From NCBI RefSeq assembly GCF_044628455.1, contig NZ_JBIYZW010000002.1, forward strand, positions 1,116,001 to 1,180,000: 64,000 nucleotides of DNA, written 5' to 3'. Shown here in pieces: positions 17,654 to 24,815 of the stretch. The notes under the pieces were generated by a model. It ran no database searches and was not told the DNA's origin. It worked only from the letters and a program-made list of their open reading frames with translations. Source of the stretch: Solirubrum sp044628455 (GTDB taxonomy: Bacteria > Bacteroidota > Bacteroidia > Cytophagales > Hymenobacteraceae). The stretch's first letter is position 1, and the number at the start of each line of letters is the position of its first letter. A program made the translations under genes and the position numbers.

Positions 17654-18079
17654 CTAGCTCCGGGGTTGCAGCACGGCTTGTTTCACCAGGTCAAGCAGCA
17701 GCGCATCGGGGGCGTCGAGGGTAGCCGGGGCGCGCGGGGTGCGGCGGGGCTCGAGGTAGCCGGCCAGCTCATCGAAGCCGCCGGGCTCGAGGCGGTGGAA
17801 GGCCATGGACCAGTCCTGAAAGCTGCGGGCGGCAACGGGCTTGTCGACCAGCTTGCGCACGTGGGAGTGGCGCGCGTCGCGGGCAATGCGCTGGTACAGG
17901 GCTTCCAGCTCGGCGGCCGGTCCTTCGATGAGCTGGGCAATGTCGCCGTGGCTGTAGAACAGAATGCCCGTAATCTGCAGGCGGGCGTTGTCGCGGCGGC
18001 ACTGCCGCAGCAGGTCGGCCAGCTCCGGGTCAGAGAGGGGCTGCACAGCCCGGCTCATGTAGATGATGTGGTGTAGCAT
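17654..18079 (-). CDS. BLUF-domain blue-light sensor protein
   Basis: 141 residues from ATG 18079 (MLHHIIYMSRA, the usual BLUF N-terminus). A start 24 bp earlier would add MAPALRRR. FAD-binding features are all present: the Tyr of IIYMSRA, the Asn of RRDNARLQITGILFY, the Gln of DIAQLIEGPA, and the SMAF segment where the Met/Trp switch residue lies. The ~45-residue tail past the BLUF core has no recognisable output domain. Short BLUF proteins of this kind act through partners. The nearest candidate is the PAS histidine kinase 105 bp downstream on the same strand. Confidence 0.9.
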   Translation of the reverse strand: MLHHIIYMSRAVQPLSDPELADLLRQCRRDNARLQITGILFYSHGDIAQLIEGPAAELEALYQRIARDARHSHVRKLVDKPVAARSFQDWSMAFHRLEPGGFDELAGYLEPRRTPRAPATLDAPDALLLDLVKQAVLQPRS

Positions 18080-18428
18080 GCGGCGGCGCAGCGCCGGGGC
18101 CACCGGCCGGGCACTGAATCAAGGCAAAAACCGCCGGGCGAGGCGCCGCGGCGAAGGTGGCTAAACAAAAGTAAGGGTTGCGGCGCAGCAAGCCGTGCGG
18201 CGAAAATCCACCGCGGGCTCACCGGCAGTCCGGAAGAACCTCGGGCAGGCGATGGTGGAATTGGCATTATATGTAAAGCAATATTTAATATAAGATACTG
18301 AATATTAAAGCTACCTTTAAGTAATAGCCTCCGCTTGCCGCTCCCCCGCTCAGGCTGTCCGTCGCCTGGTTCCACCGTGGTAATACCTGCCGTTTGCACC
18401 GCACGCTTTTACCCTTACCCCTTCAACC
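18080..18428. other. Divergent intergenic region between the BLUF and lipoprotein genes
   Basis: 349 bp without a gene. An AT-rich tract at about 18262-18325 (TATGTAAAGCAATATTTAA and onward) stands out from the GC-rich surroundings and probably holds the promoter of the lipoprotein gene. No hairpin or known operator was recognised. Confidence 0.5.
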
Positions 18429-19574
18429 ATGCGCAAGTCAACCTTTATTGCCCTGACCACCGGCGTCCTCTGGATTGTCGGCTGTCAGAAAACCGATGTT
18501 ACGCCCCTGGAGGCGCCCTCCACCACGCTCAGCTCGGACGTGGTAGCGTGCACCGAAGATGTCATCAGCTTCAACGGCGTCGCCCCCGGTACCTTGCTGA
18601 CGCAGGTAAGCAGCGACGGCGGGGCCTCGGTGGACGTGAGCAGCACCAATCCCCATTACGTGGGCGCGCCGTACCCCACCGACGTGGCTGTGGTGTTCCG
18701 CAGCAGCCCAGCGCCGGTTTCTTCCACCGAAGACCTGGATTTGCGCAGCCCCGGCGCGCCCTACGCCGAGAACGAAACCGAGCCCAACCCGGGCTTCGAA
18801 AACACCGTGCCGCTGGGCAACATCCTGGTGCTGCACAACTTCAAGGACTATCCCAACCCCGCCGTGGAGCCCAACGACGACGACTTCTCGGAGTTTGAGG
18901 CCCCCGGCACCATTGCCTTTGACTTCAGCGGCGTGGGCACCGGCACCATCACGGCCACCTCGCTCACGGCTATCGATGTGGAGTTTGCCTACAACGGCGA
19001 AGGCGAATCGGGCTTCGTGACGCTCTACACCAGCAACCCCGCCACGGGCGGCACCCAGATTGGTCTGCCGTACCGCTTTGCCGATACCGGCCCCAACGGC
19101 GTGCAGGTACTGAGTTTGGGCAACACGCCCGGCGTGGGCTACATTGTGGTGAGCCTGGTGGGCTCCATCGGCATCGACAACCTGCGCTTCTGCCGGCCCA
19201 CGCCGCCCAGCGGGCAGTGCACCCGCACCCAGGGCTACTGGAAAAACCACCCCGACGCCTGGCCGGTCAGCTCGCTTACCCTGGGCGGTATCTCCTACTC
19301 CAAAGCCGAGCTTATCACCATTCTGAAGACCCCGGTACGGAGCAACGGGCTCATTGCCCTGGCCTACCAGCTGATTGCCGCCAAGCTGAACGTCATCAAA
19401 GGCACCGACCCAACGCCCATTGCGGCCTCCATTACCCTGGCGGACAACATGTTTATTGGCAAAGACCTGCGCACGTCGCCGCAGCCGAGCGCCTCGACCA
19501 GTTCTACCAGCACGCTGGTTGGCCTGCTCGACGACTACAACAACGGCCGCAGCGGCCCGCGGCACTGCCAGTAA
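18429..19574 (+). CDS. Secreted lipoprotein with C-terminal TQGYWKNH domain
   Basis: 381 residues. The N-terminus (MRKSTFIALTTGVLWIVGC) is a lipoprotein signal with Cys at about 19. Residues ~30-260 look like a beta-rich domain (FDFSGVGTGTITATSLTAIDVEF ... GYIVVSLVGSIGIDNLRFC), resembling a jelly-roll/lectin-like fold in which the final NLRFC is common. After a short Pro linker comes TRTQGYWKNHPDAWP, the start of a small domain seen at the C-terminus of various secreted bacterial proteins, with a SKAELITILKTPVRSNGLIALAYQLIAAKLNV helix pair. Function unknown; presumably cell-surface. It stands alone between an AT-rich promoter region and a strong terminator. Confidence 0.75.
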   Translation: MRKSTFIALTTGVLWIVGCQKTDVTPLEAPSTTLSSDVVACTEDVISFNGVAPGTLLTQVSSDGGASVDVSSTNPHYVGAPYPTDVAVVFRSSPAPVSSTEDLDLRSPGAPYAENETEPNPGFENTVPLGNILVLHNFKDYPNPAVEPNDDDFSEFEAPGTIAFDFSGVGTGTITATSLTAIDVEFAYNGEGESGFVTLYTSNPATGGTQIGLPYRFADTGPNGVQVLSLGNTPGVGYIVVSLVGSIGIDNLRFCRPTPPSGQCTRTQGYWKNHPDAWPVSSLTLGGISYSKAELITILKTPVRSNGLIALAYQLIAAKLNVIKGTDPTPIAASITLADNMFIGKDLRTSPQPSASTSSTSTLVGLLDDYNNGRSGPRHCQ

Positions 19575-19592
19575 GTGAGCGAGCATCCTGGC

Positions 19593-19626
19593 GCCGGGCC
19601 CGAAGCAATTCGGGCCCGGCTTTTTT
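19593..19626 (+). terminator. Terminator of the lipoprotein gene
   Basis: GCCGGGCCCGAA pairs with TTCGGGCCCGGC around GCAA, followed by six T residues. Confidence 0.9.
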
Positions 19627-19675
19627 ACGCCCGCCGCGGTCGGCTCAGCGACTGTCCGGCCGCGCGGGTCATTAT

Positions 19676-19700
19676 CGAACACCGTGTCCGTTTTCGGACA
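19676..19700 (+). promoter_or_regulatory. Upstream activating site for a sigma-54 activator, copy 2
   Basis: CGAACACC, one base, then TGTCC-N6-GGACA (19685-19700), here extended to TGTCCG-TTTT-CGGACA. Same layout as 11446-11470. The centre is 75 bp upstream of the GG of the promoter at 19766. Confidence 0.75.
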
Positions 19701-19765
19701 ATATTTTCGGACGCTCTTGTGGTGTGTTTTTGATTAAAAAACTGATTGTCAAAAACTTATAATTG

Positions 19766-19782
19766 TGGCACGCGGCTTGGCT
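19766..19782 (+). promoter_or_regulatory. Sigma-54-like promoter of the ABC transporter operon
   Basis: TGGCACG-CGGC-TTGGCT is nearly the sigma-54 consensus, with TTGG for TTGC just as at 11536. An AT-rich stretch (19715-19763) lies between activator site and promoter. Confidence 0.78.
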
Positions 19783-19869
19783 ACCTAGAGCAGGGGCCGT
19801 AGCCCACCACTGCAAAAACGGACACCACCGCCTGATTCTTCCGCAACGCCTCTCAACGCTCTTCACCCT

Positions 19870-20610
19870 ATGGAAACCCCGCTCACCCTGGCCCGCCCGC
19901 TGACCGACGCCCCGGCCGCTTCCTCGCTGAAAAACACGCCCATGATTCGCCTCGTCGACATCGAGAAGGTGTACCAGACCGACACCATCGAAACCGTGGC
20001 GCTGAACCGGGTGAACCTGACCATCAACCAGGGTGAATTCGTGTCGGTGATGGGGCCCTCGGGCTGCGGCAAATCCACGCTGCTGAGCCTCATGGGCCTG
20101 CTCGACGAGCCCACCGGCGGCACCATCGAAATCGGCGGCCGCGCCGTCACCAGCTACTCCGACAAGGAGCTGGCCCGGCTGCGCAACCACAAGATCGGCT
20201 TCATCTTCCAGAGCTTCCACCTCATCAACGACCTCTCGGTGCTCGACAACGTGGAGCTGCCCCTGCTCTACCGCGCCGGCGTGTCGGGCAAGGAGCGGCG
20301 GCAGCTGGCCCAGGCGGCGCTGGAAAAGGTGGGCCTCAACGCCCGCACCCGCCACTTTCCCTCGCAGCTCTCGGGTGGGCAGCGCCAGCGCGTGGCCATT
20401 GCCCGCGCCCTGGCCGGCAACCCTAGCATCATCCTGGCCGACGAACCTACCGGCAACCTCGACTCGGTGATGGGCGAGGAAATCATGGACCTGCTGCTGG
20501 GCCTGCACCGCCACGAGGGTACCACCATCGTGATGGTGACCCACGACGAAAACATGGCCCACAAAACCGAGCGCCTGATCCGCTTCTTCGACGGCAGCCA
20601 GGTTAGTTGA
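19870..20610 (+). CDS. ABC transporter ATP-binding subunit (MacB/LolD-type)
   Basis: Up to 246 residues from ATG 19870. An alternative start at 19939 (MIRLVDIEKVYQ) would drop a 23-residue non-conserved leader and fits the family better. Walker A GPSGCGKST, Q-loop FIFQSFHLI, signature LSGGQRQRVAIARAL, Walker B IILADEPTGNLDS and switch-His VTHDE are all intact. This subclass powers FtsX-type permeases, which are encoded downstream at 22197 and 23447. With the adaptor and TolC channel at 11.6-14.4 kb it would form a tripartite exporter of the MacAB-TolC type. First gene of the operon controlled by the sigma-54-like promoter at 19766. Confidence 0.92.
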   Translation: METPLTLARPLTDAPAASSLKNTPMIRLVDIEKVYQTDTIETVALNRVNLTINQGEFVSVMGPSGCGKSTLLSLMGLLDEPTGGTIEIGGRAVTSYSDKELARLRNHKIGFIFQSFHLINDLSVLDNVELPLLYRAGVSGKERRQLAQAALEKVGLNARTRHFPSQLSGGQRQRVAIARALAGNPSIILADEPTGNLDSVMGEEIMDLLLGLHRHEGTTIVMVTHDENMAHKTERLIRFFDGSQVS

Positions 20611-20706
20611 GTTGCCAGTTGCCAGTTGCGAGTTGCCAGGAATTTCCGGCCCCGAACAACCAAAAACGAGCAACGAAAAACCAACAACCAAAAACGAAAA
20701 ACCAGC
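20610..20706. repeat. Heptamer repeats followed by A-rich repeat
   Basis: 20610-20640 is built of GCCAGTT, GCCAGTT, GCGAGTT, GCC units right after the ATPase stop. 20660-20706 carries ACGAAAAACC / CCAACAACC units, and 17 nt (20672-20688) are identical to purM positions 2203-2219. Confidence 0.7.
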
Positions 20707-20725
20707 CACCCAACGCCCTACCGCT

Positions 20726-22099
20726 ATGAAAACGACTTTCCACTCTGCTTGCTCGCTGGTTGCCGGGGCCCTGCTGCTACTGGCCGGCGCCTGTGGCCGC
20801 CCGCAGGCGCAGTCGGCCGGCCCGGCCGCGGCCACTCCCACGCCGGTGCAGGCCATCAACGTGGCGCTGGGCCAGCTCAACCAGCGCGGCGAGTTCAGCG
20901 GAGCCGCCCTCGTAGCCGACAAGGGGCGGGTGGTGTACCAGCAGGCCTTCGGCTTTGCCCGCGAGGCAGCCGCGGGCCAGGAACTGCGCGCCGATGCCCG
21001 CTTCGACGTGACGGCCCTGGCGCCCACCTTTACGGCCGCCGCCGTGCTGGCTTTGCGCGACCAGGGTGAGTTGCGCCTCGACGACGCGCTGAGCGCGTAC
21101 GTGCCCAACCTGCCCTACCCCGGCGTGACGCTGCGCCACCTGCTCACCCACACCTCCGGCCTGCCCGAGGTCGACGTGCGTGAGTCGGGCAACGACGTGG
21201 CCGCCGAGCTGTACTACCAGCGCCCCGCTGCGGCCTTCGCCCCGGGCAGCCGCTGGGCCTACGCCGCCGTCAACGATGCGCTGCTGCGCAAAGTGGTGGA
21301 GCGCGTGAGCGGGCTGGCCTTCGCCGATTACCTGAGCCAGGCCGTGTTCGGGCCCCTGAACATGCGCGACACCCGGGTGCTGGCAGCCGGGCGCGACGCG
21401 GAGGGCAACCTGGCCGAGTCGCGCATCTATTCTACTCTCAATGACCTGCACGCCTGGGTGCAGGGTTTGCGCAGCGGGCAGTTGCTGGCCCCGGCTTCGG
21501 TGCAGGAGCTCTTCACCCCGGCCCGGCTGCAGGACGGCTCGTTTGCCCAGGCCGGGCAGCCGGGCCGGCCGGCCACCTTCGGAATGGGCTGGTTTCTGGG
21601 CACCGGGCCGGGCCGCCGCGCCGGCCACACCGTGGCCTGGCACGCGGCCAGCCAGCAGGGCTACTTCGCCTACCTGGGTTTCGACCTGAGCGCCGACCGC
21701 ATCGTGATACTGCTCGACAACACGCCCGAAACCCGCGGCGCCCTGGCCACGGCCGCGGTGATGCAGCAGGCCCTGAGCGGCCAGCGCGCCGTAGCCCCGG
21801 CCAAACGCTCGGCCGCCCGCGAAATGGGCCGACTGCTGGCCTCGCAGGGTCTCGAGGCCGCTGTGCTGCACTACGCCTCGGTGCACACCGATACCAGCCG
21901 CTACTACGCCAGCCAGGCCGAGTTCGAGCAGTTGAGCCGCGCGCTGCAGGCCCGGCAGCGCCCCGCCGATGCGGAGGCGGTGCTGGCCGTGTACGCCGCC
22001 ACCAGCGGCCAGAGCCTGGCCGCCCGGCGCCAGCTGCGCGCCCAACTGGCCGGGCAGCGGCGCGCGGTGGCCGCCCCGCCCGCGGTGCTGGCCATTTAG
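20726..22099 (+). CDS. Beta-lactamase-fold lipoprotein with degenerate active site
   Basis: 457 residues from ATG 20726, where a lipoprotein signal begins (Cys in LLAGACGRP at about 21). The fold is that of class C beta-lactamase/serine hydrolases: GAALVADKGRVVYQQAFGFA, LRLDDALSAYVPNLP, VTLRHLLTHTSGLPE, FGMGWFLG. All three catalytic motifs are altered. The SxxK position in FDVTALAPTFTA reads A-L-A-P, the YSN position reads YAA (RWAYAAVND), and the HTG position reads HTV. The C-terminal ~100 residues form a helical TPR-like tail. Probably a non-catalytic, periplasm-facing binding protein. It sits between the ABC ATPase and the permeases, so it likely assists that transporter. Confidence 0.8.
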   Translation: MKTTFHSACSLVAGALLLLAGACGRPQAQSAGPAAATPTPVQAINVALGQLNQRGEFSGAALVADKGRVVYQQAFGFAREAAAGQELRADARFDVTALAPTFTAAAVLALRDQGELRLDDALSAYVPNLPYPGVTLRHLLTHTSGLPEVDVRESGNDVAAELYYQRPAAAFAPGSRWAYAAVNDALLRKVVERVSGLAFADYLSQAVFGPLNMRDTRVLAAGRDAEGNLAESRIYSTLNDLHAWVQGLRSGQLLAPASVQELFTPARLQDGSFAQAGQPGRPATFGMGWFLGTGPGRRAGHTVAWHAASQQGYFAYLGFDLSADRIVILLDNTPETRGALATAAVMQQALSGQRAVAPAKRSAAREMGRLLASQGLEAAVLHYASVHTDTSRYYASQAEFEQLSRALQARQRPADAEAVLAVYAATSGQSLAARRQLRAQLAGQRRAVAAPPAVLAI

Positions 22100-22135
22100 C
22101 TGCCAGTTGTCAGCTGTCAGTTGTCAGGTCCCCCG
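22098..22135. repeat. Heptamer repeats GCCAGTT/GTCAGCT/GTCAGTT
   Basis: Directly after the hydrolase-like gene, four 7-nt units in tandem (GCCAGTT, GTCAGCT, GTCAGTT, GTCAGG). They are related to those at 20610 and followed by a CT-rich stretch to 22190. Confidence 0.7.
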
Positions 22136-22196
22136 GACTCTCTCTACGCTCTCAGTTCTAAGCTCTAAATCTTCTCTCCCCTCAACAGCCGTAGCC

Positions 22197-23450
22197 ATGC
22201 TGCTTAGCTATCTGAAAATCGCCTGGAAGGTGCTCCTGCGGCGTAAGCTCTTCACCTTCATCAGCCTCTTCGGCATTTCCTTCACCCTGATGGTGCTGCT
22301 GGTGGTGGTGGCCTTCTTCGACCACTCCGTAGGGCCCCACGGCCCCGAAAAGCGGCTGAACCGCACCGTGTTCGTCAACTTCATTCACCTATACTACAAG
22401 GACGGGGGCCGCATGAACACGCTGCCCAGCTACAGCTTCCTCGACAAGTACGTGCGCACGCTCAAGACGCCCGAGGCGGTGACCATCTGCACCATGTTCA
22501 ACTCCTCGCCCACCTACGTGGGCAACCGCAAGATCGACCTGGATTTGAAGTTCACCGATGGCGCGTTCTGGCAGGTGCTCGACTTCACTTTCCTTGAGGG
22601 CAAGCCCTACAGCGTGGCCGACGTGGACCGCGCCGAGCGTGTGGCCGTCATCAACGAAAGCACCGCCAAAAGCTACTTCGGTGCGGCCCGCGGCGTGGTA
22701 GGGCGCACCATCGAAGTCGACCAGCGCCGCTACCGCGTGAGCGGGGTGGTGGCCGACGTGGCGGCCTCGCGCTTCAACTCCTACTCCGACGTATGGGTGC
22801 CCATCACCACCGGCTCGTTCGATTTGCGCGAACCGGGGCTGAACGGCGGCTTCCTGGCCATTGTGCTGGCCAAGAGCGAGGCCGAGGTGCCCGCCGTGCA
22901 GGCCGAGTTCAGCCAGGTGGTGAAGCGCGTGCCGCTGCCCGACCCCCGCGCCATGAAGCGCCTGCAGGTGTACGCCGATCCGCTGGTGGCCTCCTATACC
23001 CGCCAGCTGATGGGCCCCCTGGCCGGGCCCGAAAGCAACGGCGTGGCCTTGTTTGCCACCATTCTGGGCGGCCTGGCGCTGCTGTTCATGACGCTGCCGG
23101 CCCTGAATCTGGTCAACATCAACGTGGCCCGCATCATGGAGCGCTCCTCCGAAATCGGGGTGCGCAAGGCCTTCGGTGCCACCGGCTTCACCCTCATCGG
23201 GCAGTTTCTGATCGAGAACATCTTCCTGACGCTCATCGGCGGTTTGCTGGGGCTGGGGCTGGCCTACGTGGCCCTGCAGCTGCTGAGCGGCTCCGAGCTG
23301 ATTGCCTACGCGCAGTTCGGCCTCAACCTGCGCATCTTCGGCTGGGCCCTGCTGGTGACCCTGTTCTTCGGCGTGCTCTCGGGCGTGTACCCGGCCTTTA
23401 AAATGTCCCGTCTCCAACCTGTACAAGCCCTGAAGGGCAGCGGCAAATGA
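22197..23450 (+). CDS. ABC transporter permease, FtsX/MacB type, first copy
   Basis: 417 residues from ATG 22197. The MacB-like topology is clear: one transmembrane helix near the N-terminus (LFTFISLFGISFTLMVLLVVVAFF, ~19-42), a ~250-residue periplasmic domain, then three C-terminal helices (~283-307, ~333-358, ~376-398). The FtsX core motif RSSEIGVRKAFGATG precedes the second helix of the C-terminal bundle. The family uses ATP hydrolysis for mechanotransmission rather than classical import. The stop overlaps the next permease start (ATGA), indicating translational coupling. The partner ATPase is at 19870. Confidence 0.92.
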   Translation: MLLSYLKIAWKVLLRRKLFTFISLFGISFTLMVLLVVVAFFDHSVGPHGPEKRLNRTVFVNFIHLYYKDGGRMNTLPSYSFLDKYVRTLKTPEAVTICTMFNSSPTYVGNRKIDLDLKFTDGAFWQVLDFTFLEGKPYSVADVDRAERVAVINESTAKSYFGAARGVVGRTIEVDQRRYRVSGVVADVAASRFNSYSDVWVPITTGSFDLREPGLNGGFLAIVLAKSEAEVPAVQAEFSQVVKRVPLPDPRAMKRLQVYADPLVASYTRQLMGPLAGPESNGVALFATILGGLALLFMTLPALNLVNINVARIMERSSEIGVRKAFGATGFTLIGQFLIENIFLTLIGGLLGLGLAYVALQLLSGSELIAYAQFGLNLRIFGWALLVTLFFGVLSGVYPAFKMSRLQPVQALKGSGK

Positions 23451-24640
23451 TACGCCACCTGTTCACCCTCATCTGGAACCGCAAGCGGTCCAACTTCCTG
23501 CTCATCGGCGAAATCGTGCTGTCGTTCTTCGTGCTGTTCGTGGTGTGCAGCCTGCTGGTGTACAACTACCGCAACTACCGCCAGCCCCTGGGCTTCGACT
23601 ACCAGAACGTGTGGCAGGTGCAGGTCAACCCCGGCCAGGACAGCACCGACCGCACCGCCACCATGCAGCGGCTGATGCAGCGCCTGAAGTCTTTGCCGGG
23701 CGTGGTTAGCGTAACGACTTCCAGCCCCAACTCGCCGTTCTCGTTCAGCACCATGAACACCGAGCGGTGGTACCAGCAGCAGCGCAGCCCCGTGTCGGAG
23801 CGCTACGAGGCCGACGACGACTTCGCCAAAACCCTGCGCCTCGACGTGGTGGAAGGCCGCTGGTTCGACCGCCGCGACGACGCCGGCACCCACCCGCCCA
23901 TGGTGGTAAACCGCGCCTTCGCCGAGGCCGTGTTCGGCCAGGAAAGCCCGCTGGGCAAGGTGGTAACCGACGAGAAGGCCACCCGCCGCTACCAGGTGGT
24001 GGGCGTTATCGACAAGTACCGCTCGGGCAGCGACTTTTTCGAGGACTCGCCGGCTTTCTTCGAGCGCCACGTGCTGCAGGATAGCTCGGGCCGCATCCGG
24101 CCCACCGAGTCGCCCCTGCTGCTCATCCGGGTGCAGCCCGGCAGCGGCGCGGTGCTCGAGCAGCAGCTCATCAAGGAAATCAAGGGCGTGACCAAAACCT
24201 GGATTACCACCGTGGATACGCTCGGCAAGCTGCGCCAGGAAAAGCTCAAGTTCGTGCTCACGCCCATGTACGCCCTGGGGCTCATCTGCGTGTTCCTGAT
24301 CATCAACGTGGCGCTGGGCTTGTTCGGGGTGCTGTGGTACAACATCAGCCAGCGCCGGGCCGAAATCGGGCTGCGCCGCGCCCTGGGCGCTACCGGGCCG
24401 GGCATTGGCGCCCAGTTTCTGGGCGAGATGCTGGTCGTCACGACCCTGGGCGTACTGCTGGGAGGACTGCTGGCAGCCCAGTTTCCGCTGCTGGGCGTAT
24501 TCGACGTAGCCGCGCCGGTGTACCTGCTGGCCATGCTCATGGCCACGGTCCTCATCTTCGCCCTCACGGCCGTGTGCGCCTTCCAGCCCAGTCGCATGGC
24601 CGCCGCCGTGCAGCCCGCCGTGTCGCTGCGCGAGGAGTAG
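23447..24640 (+). CDS. ABC transporter permease, FtsX/MacB type, second copy
   Basis: 397 residues. Start ATG 23447 overlaps the preceding stop by 4 nt. Same topology as its neighbour: N-terminal helix (FLLIGEIVLSFFVLFVVCSLLV), periplasmic domain, and C-terminal bundle with RRAEIGLRRALGATGPGIGAQFL. The two permeases are only distantly similar, so they probably form a heterodimer driven by the single ATPase. In Bacteroidota such paired permeases are commonly followed by an NtrC-type two-component system, as here. A long GC-rich hairpin without a T-run lies 15 bp after the stop. Confidence 0.92.
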   Translation: MIRHLFTLIWNRKRSNFLLIGEIVLSFFVLFVVCSLLVYNYRNYRQPLGFDYQNVWQVQVNPGQDSTDRTATMQRLMQRLKSLPGVVSVTTSSPNSPFSFSTMNTERWYQQQRSPVSERYEADDDFAKTLRLDVVEGRWFDRRDDAGTHPPMVVNRAFAEAVFGQESPLGKVVTDEKATRRYQVVGVIDKYRSGSDFFEDSPAFFERHVLQDSSGRIRPTESPLLLIRVQPGSGAVLEQQLIKEIKGVTKTWITTVDTLGKLRQEKLKFVLTPMYALGLICVFLIINVALGLFGVLWYNISQRRAEIGLRRALGATGPGIGAQFLGEMLVVTTLGVLLGGLLAAQFPLLGVFDVAAPVYLLAMLMATVLIFALTAVCAFQPSRMAAAVQPAVSLREE

Positions 24641-24655
24641 CCGGCCCCGGCTCAT

Positions 24656-24693
24656 CGGGCCGCCGCGGTTCAACCCCGAACCGCAGCGGCCCG
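24656..24693 (+). terminator. Hairpin after the permease operon
   Basis: A 16-nt stem with one mismatch (arms 24656-24671 and 24678-24693) around AACCCC, followed by ATTCCG rather than a T-run. Probably a weak or partial terminator between the transporter and regulator genes. Confidence 0.5.
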
Positions 24694-24815
24694 ATTCCGC
24701 GCCGGCACCCGGGCGCCCGCCGTTGCCCGATCGGCTAACGCAAGCTGCTGAAGCAGACTGCGAGTGGTTGCGGCTTCGGCGCCAAATTCCGTCCTTCGTT
24801 ACTCATCCTACTTTC

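Noticed and set aside
18429..19574. TQGYWKNH lipoprotein as a possible adhesin or phage-related protein
   Set aside because: The motif occurs in many unrelated secreted proteins and gives no specific function.
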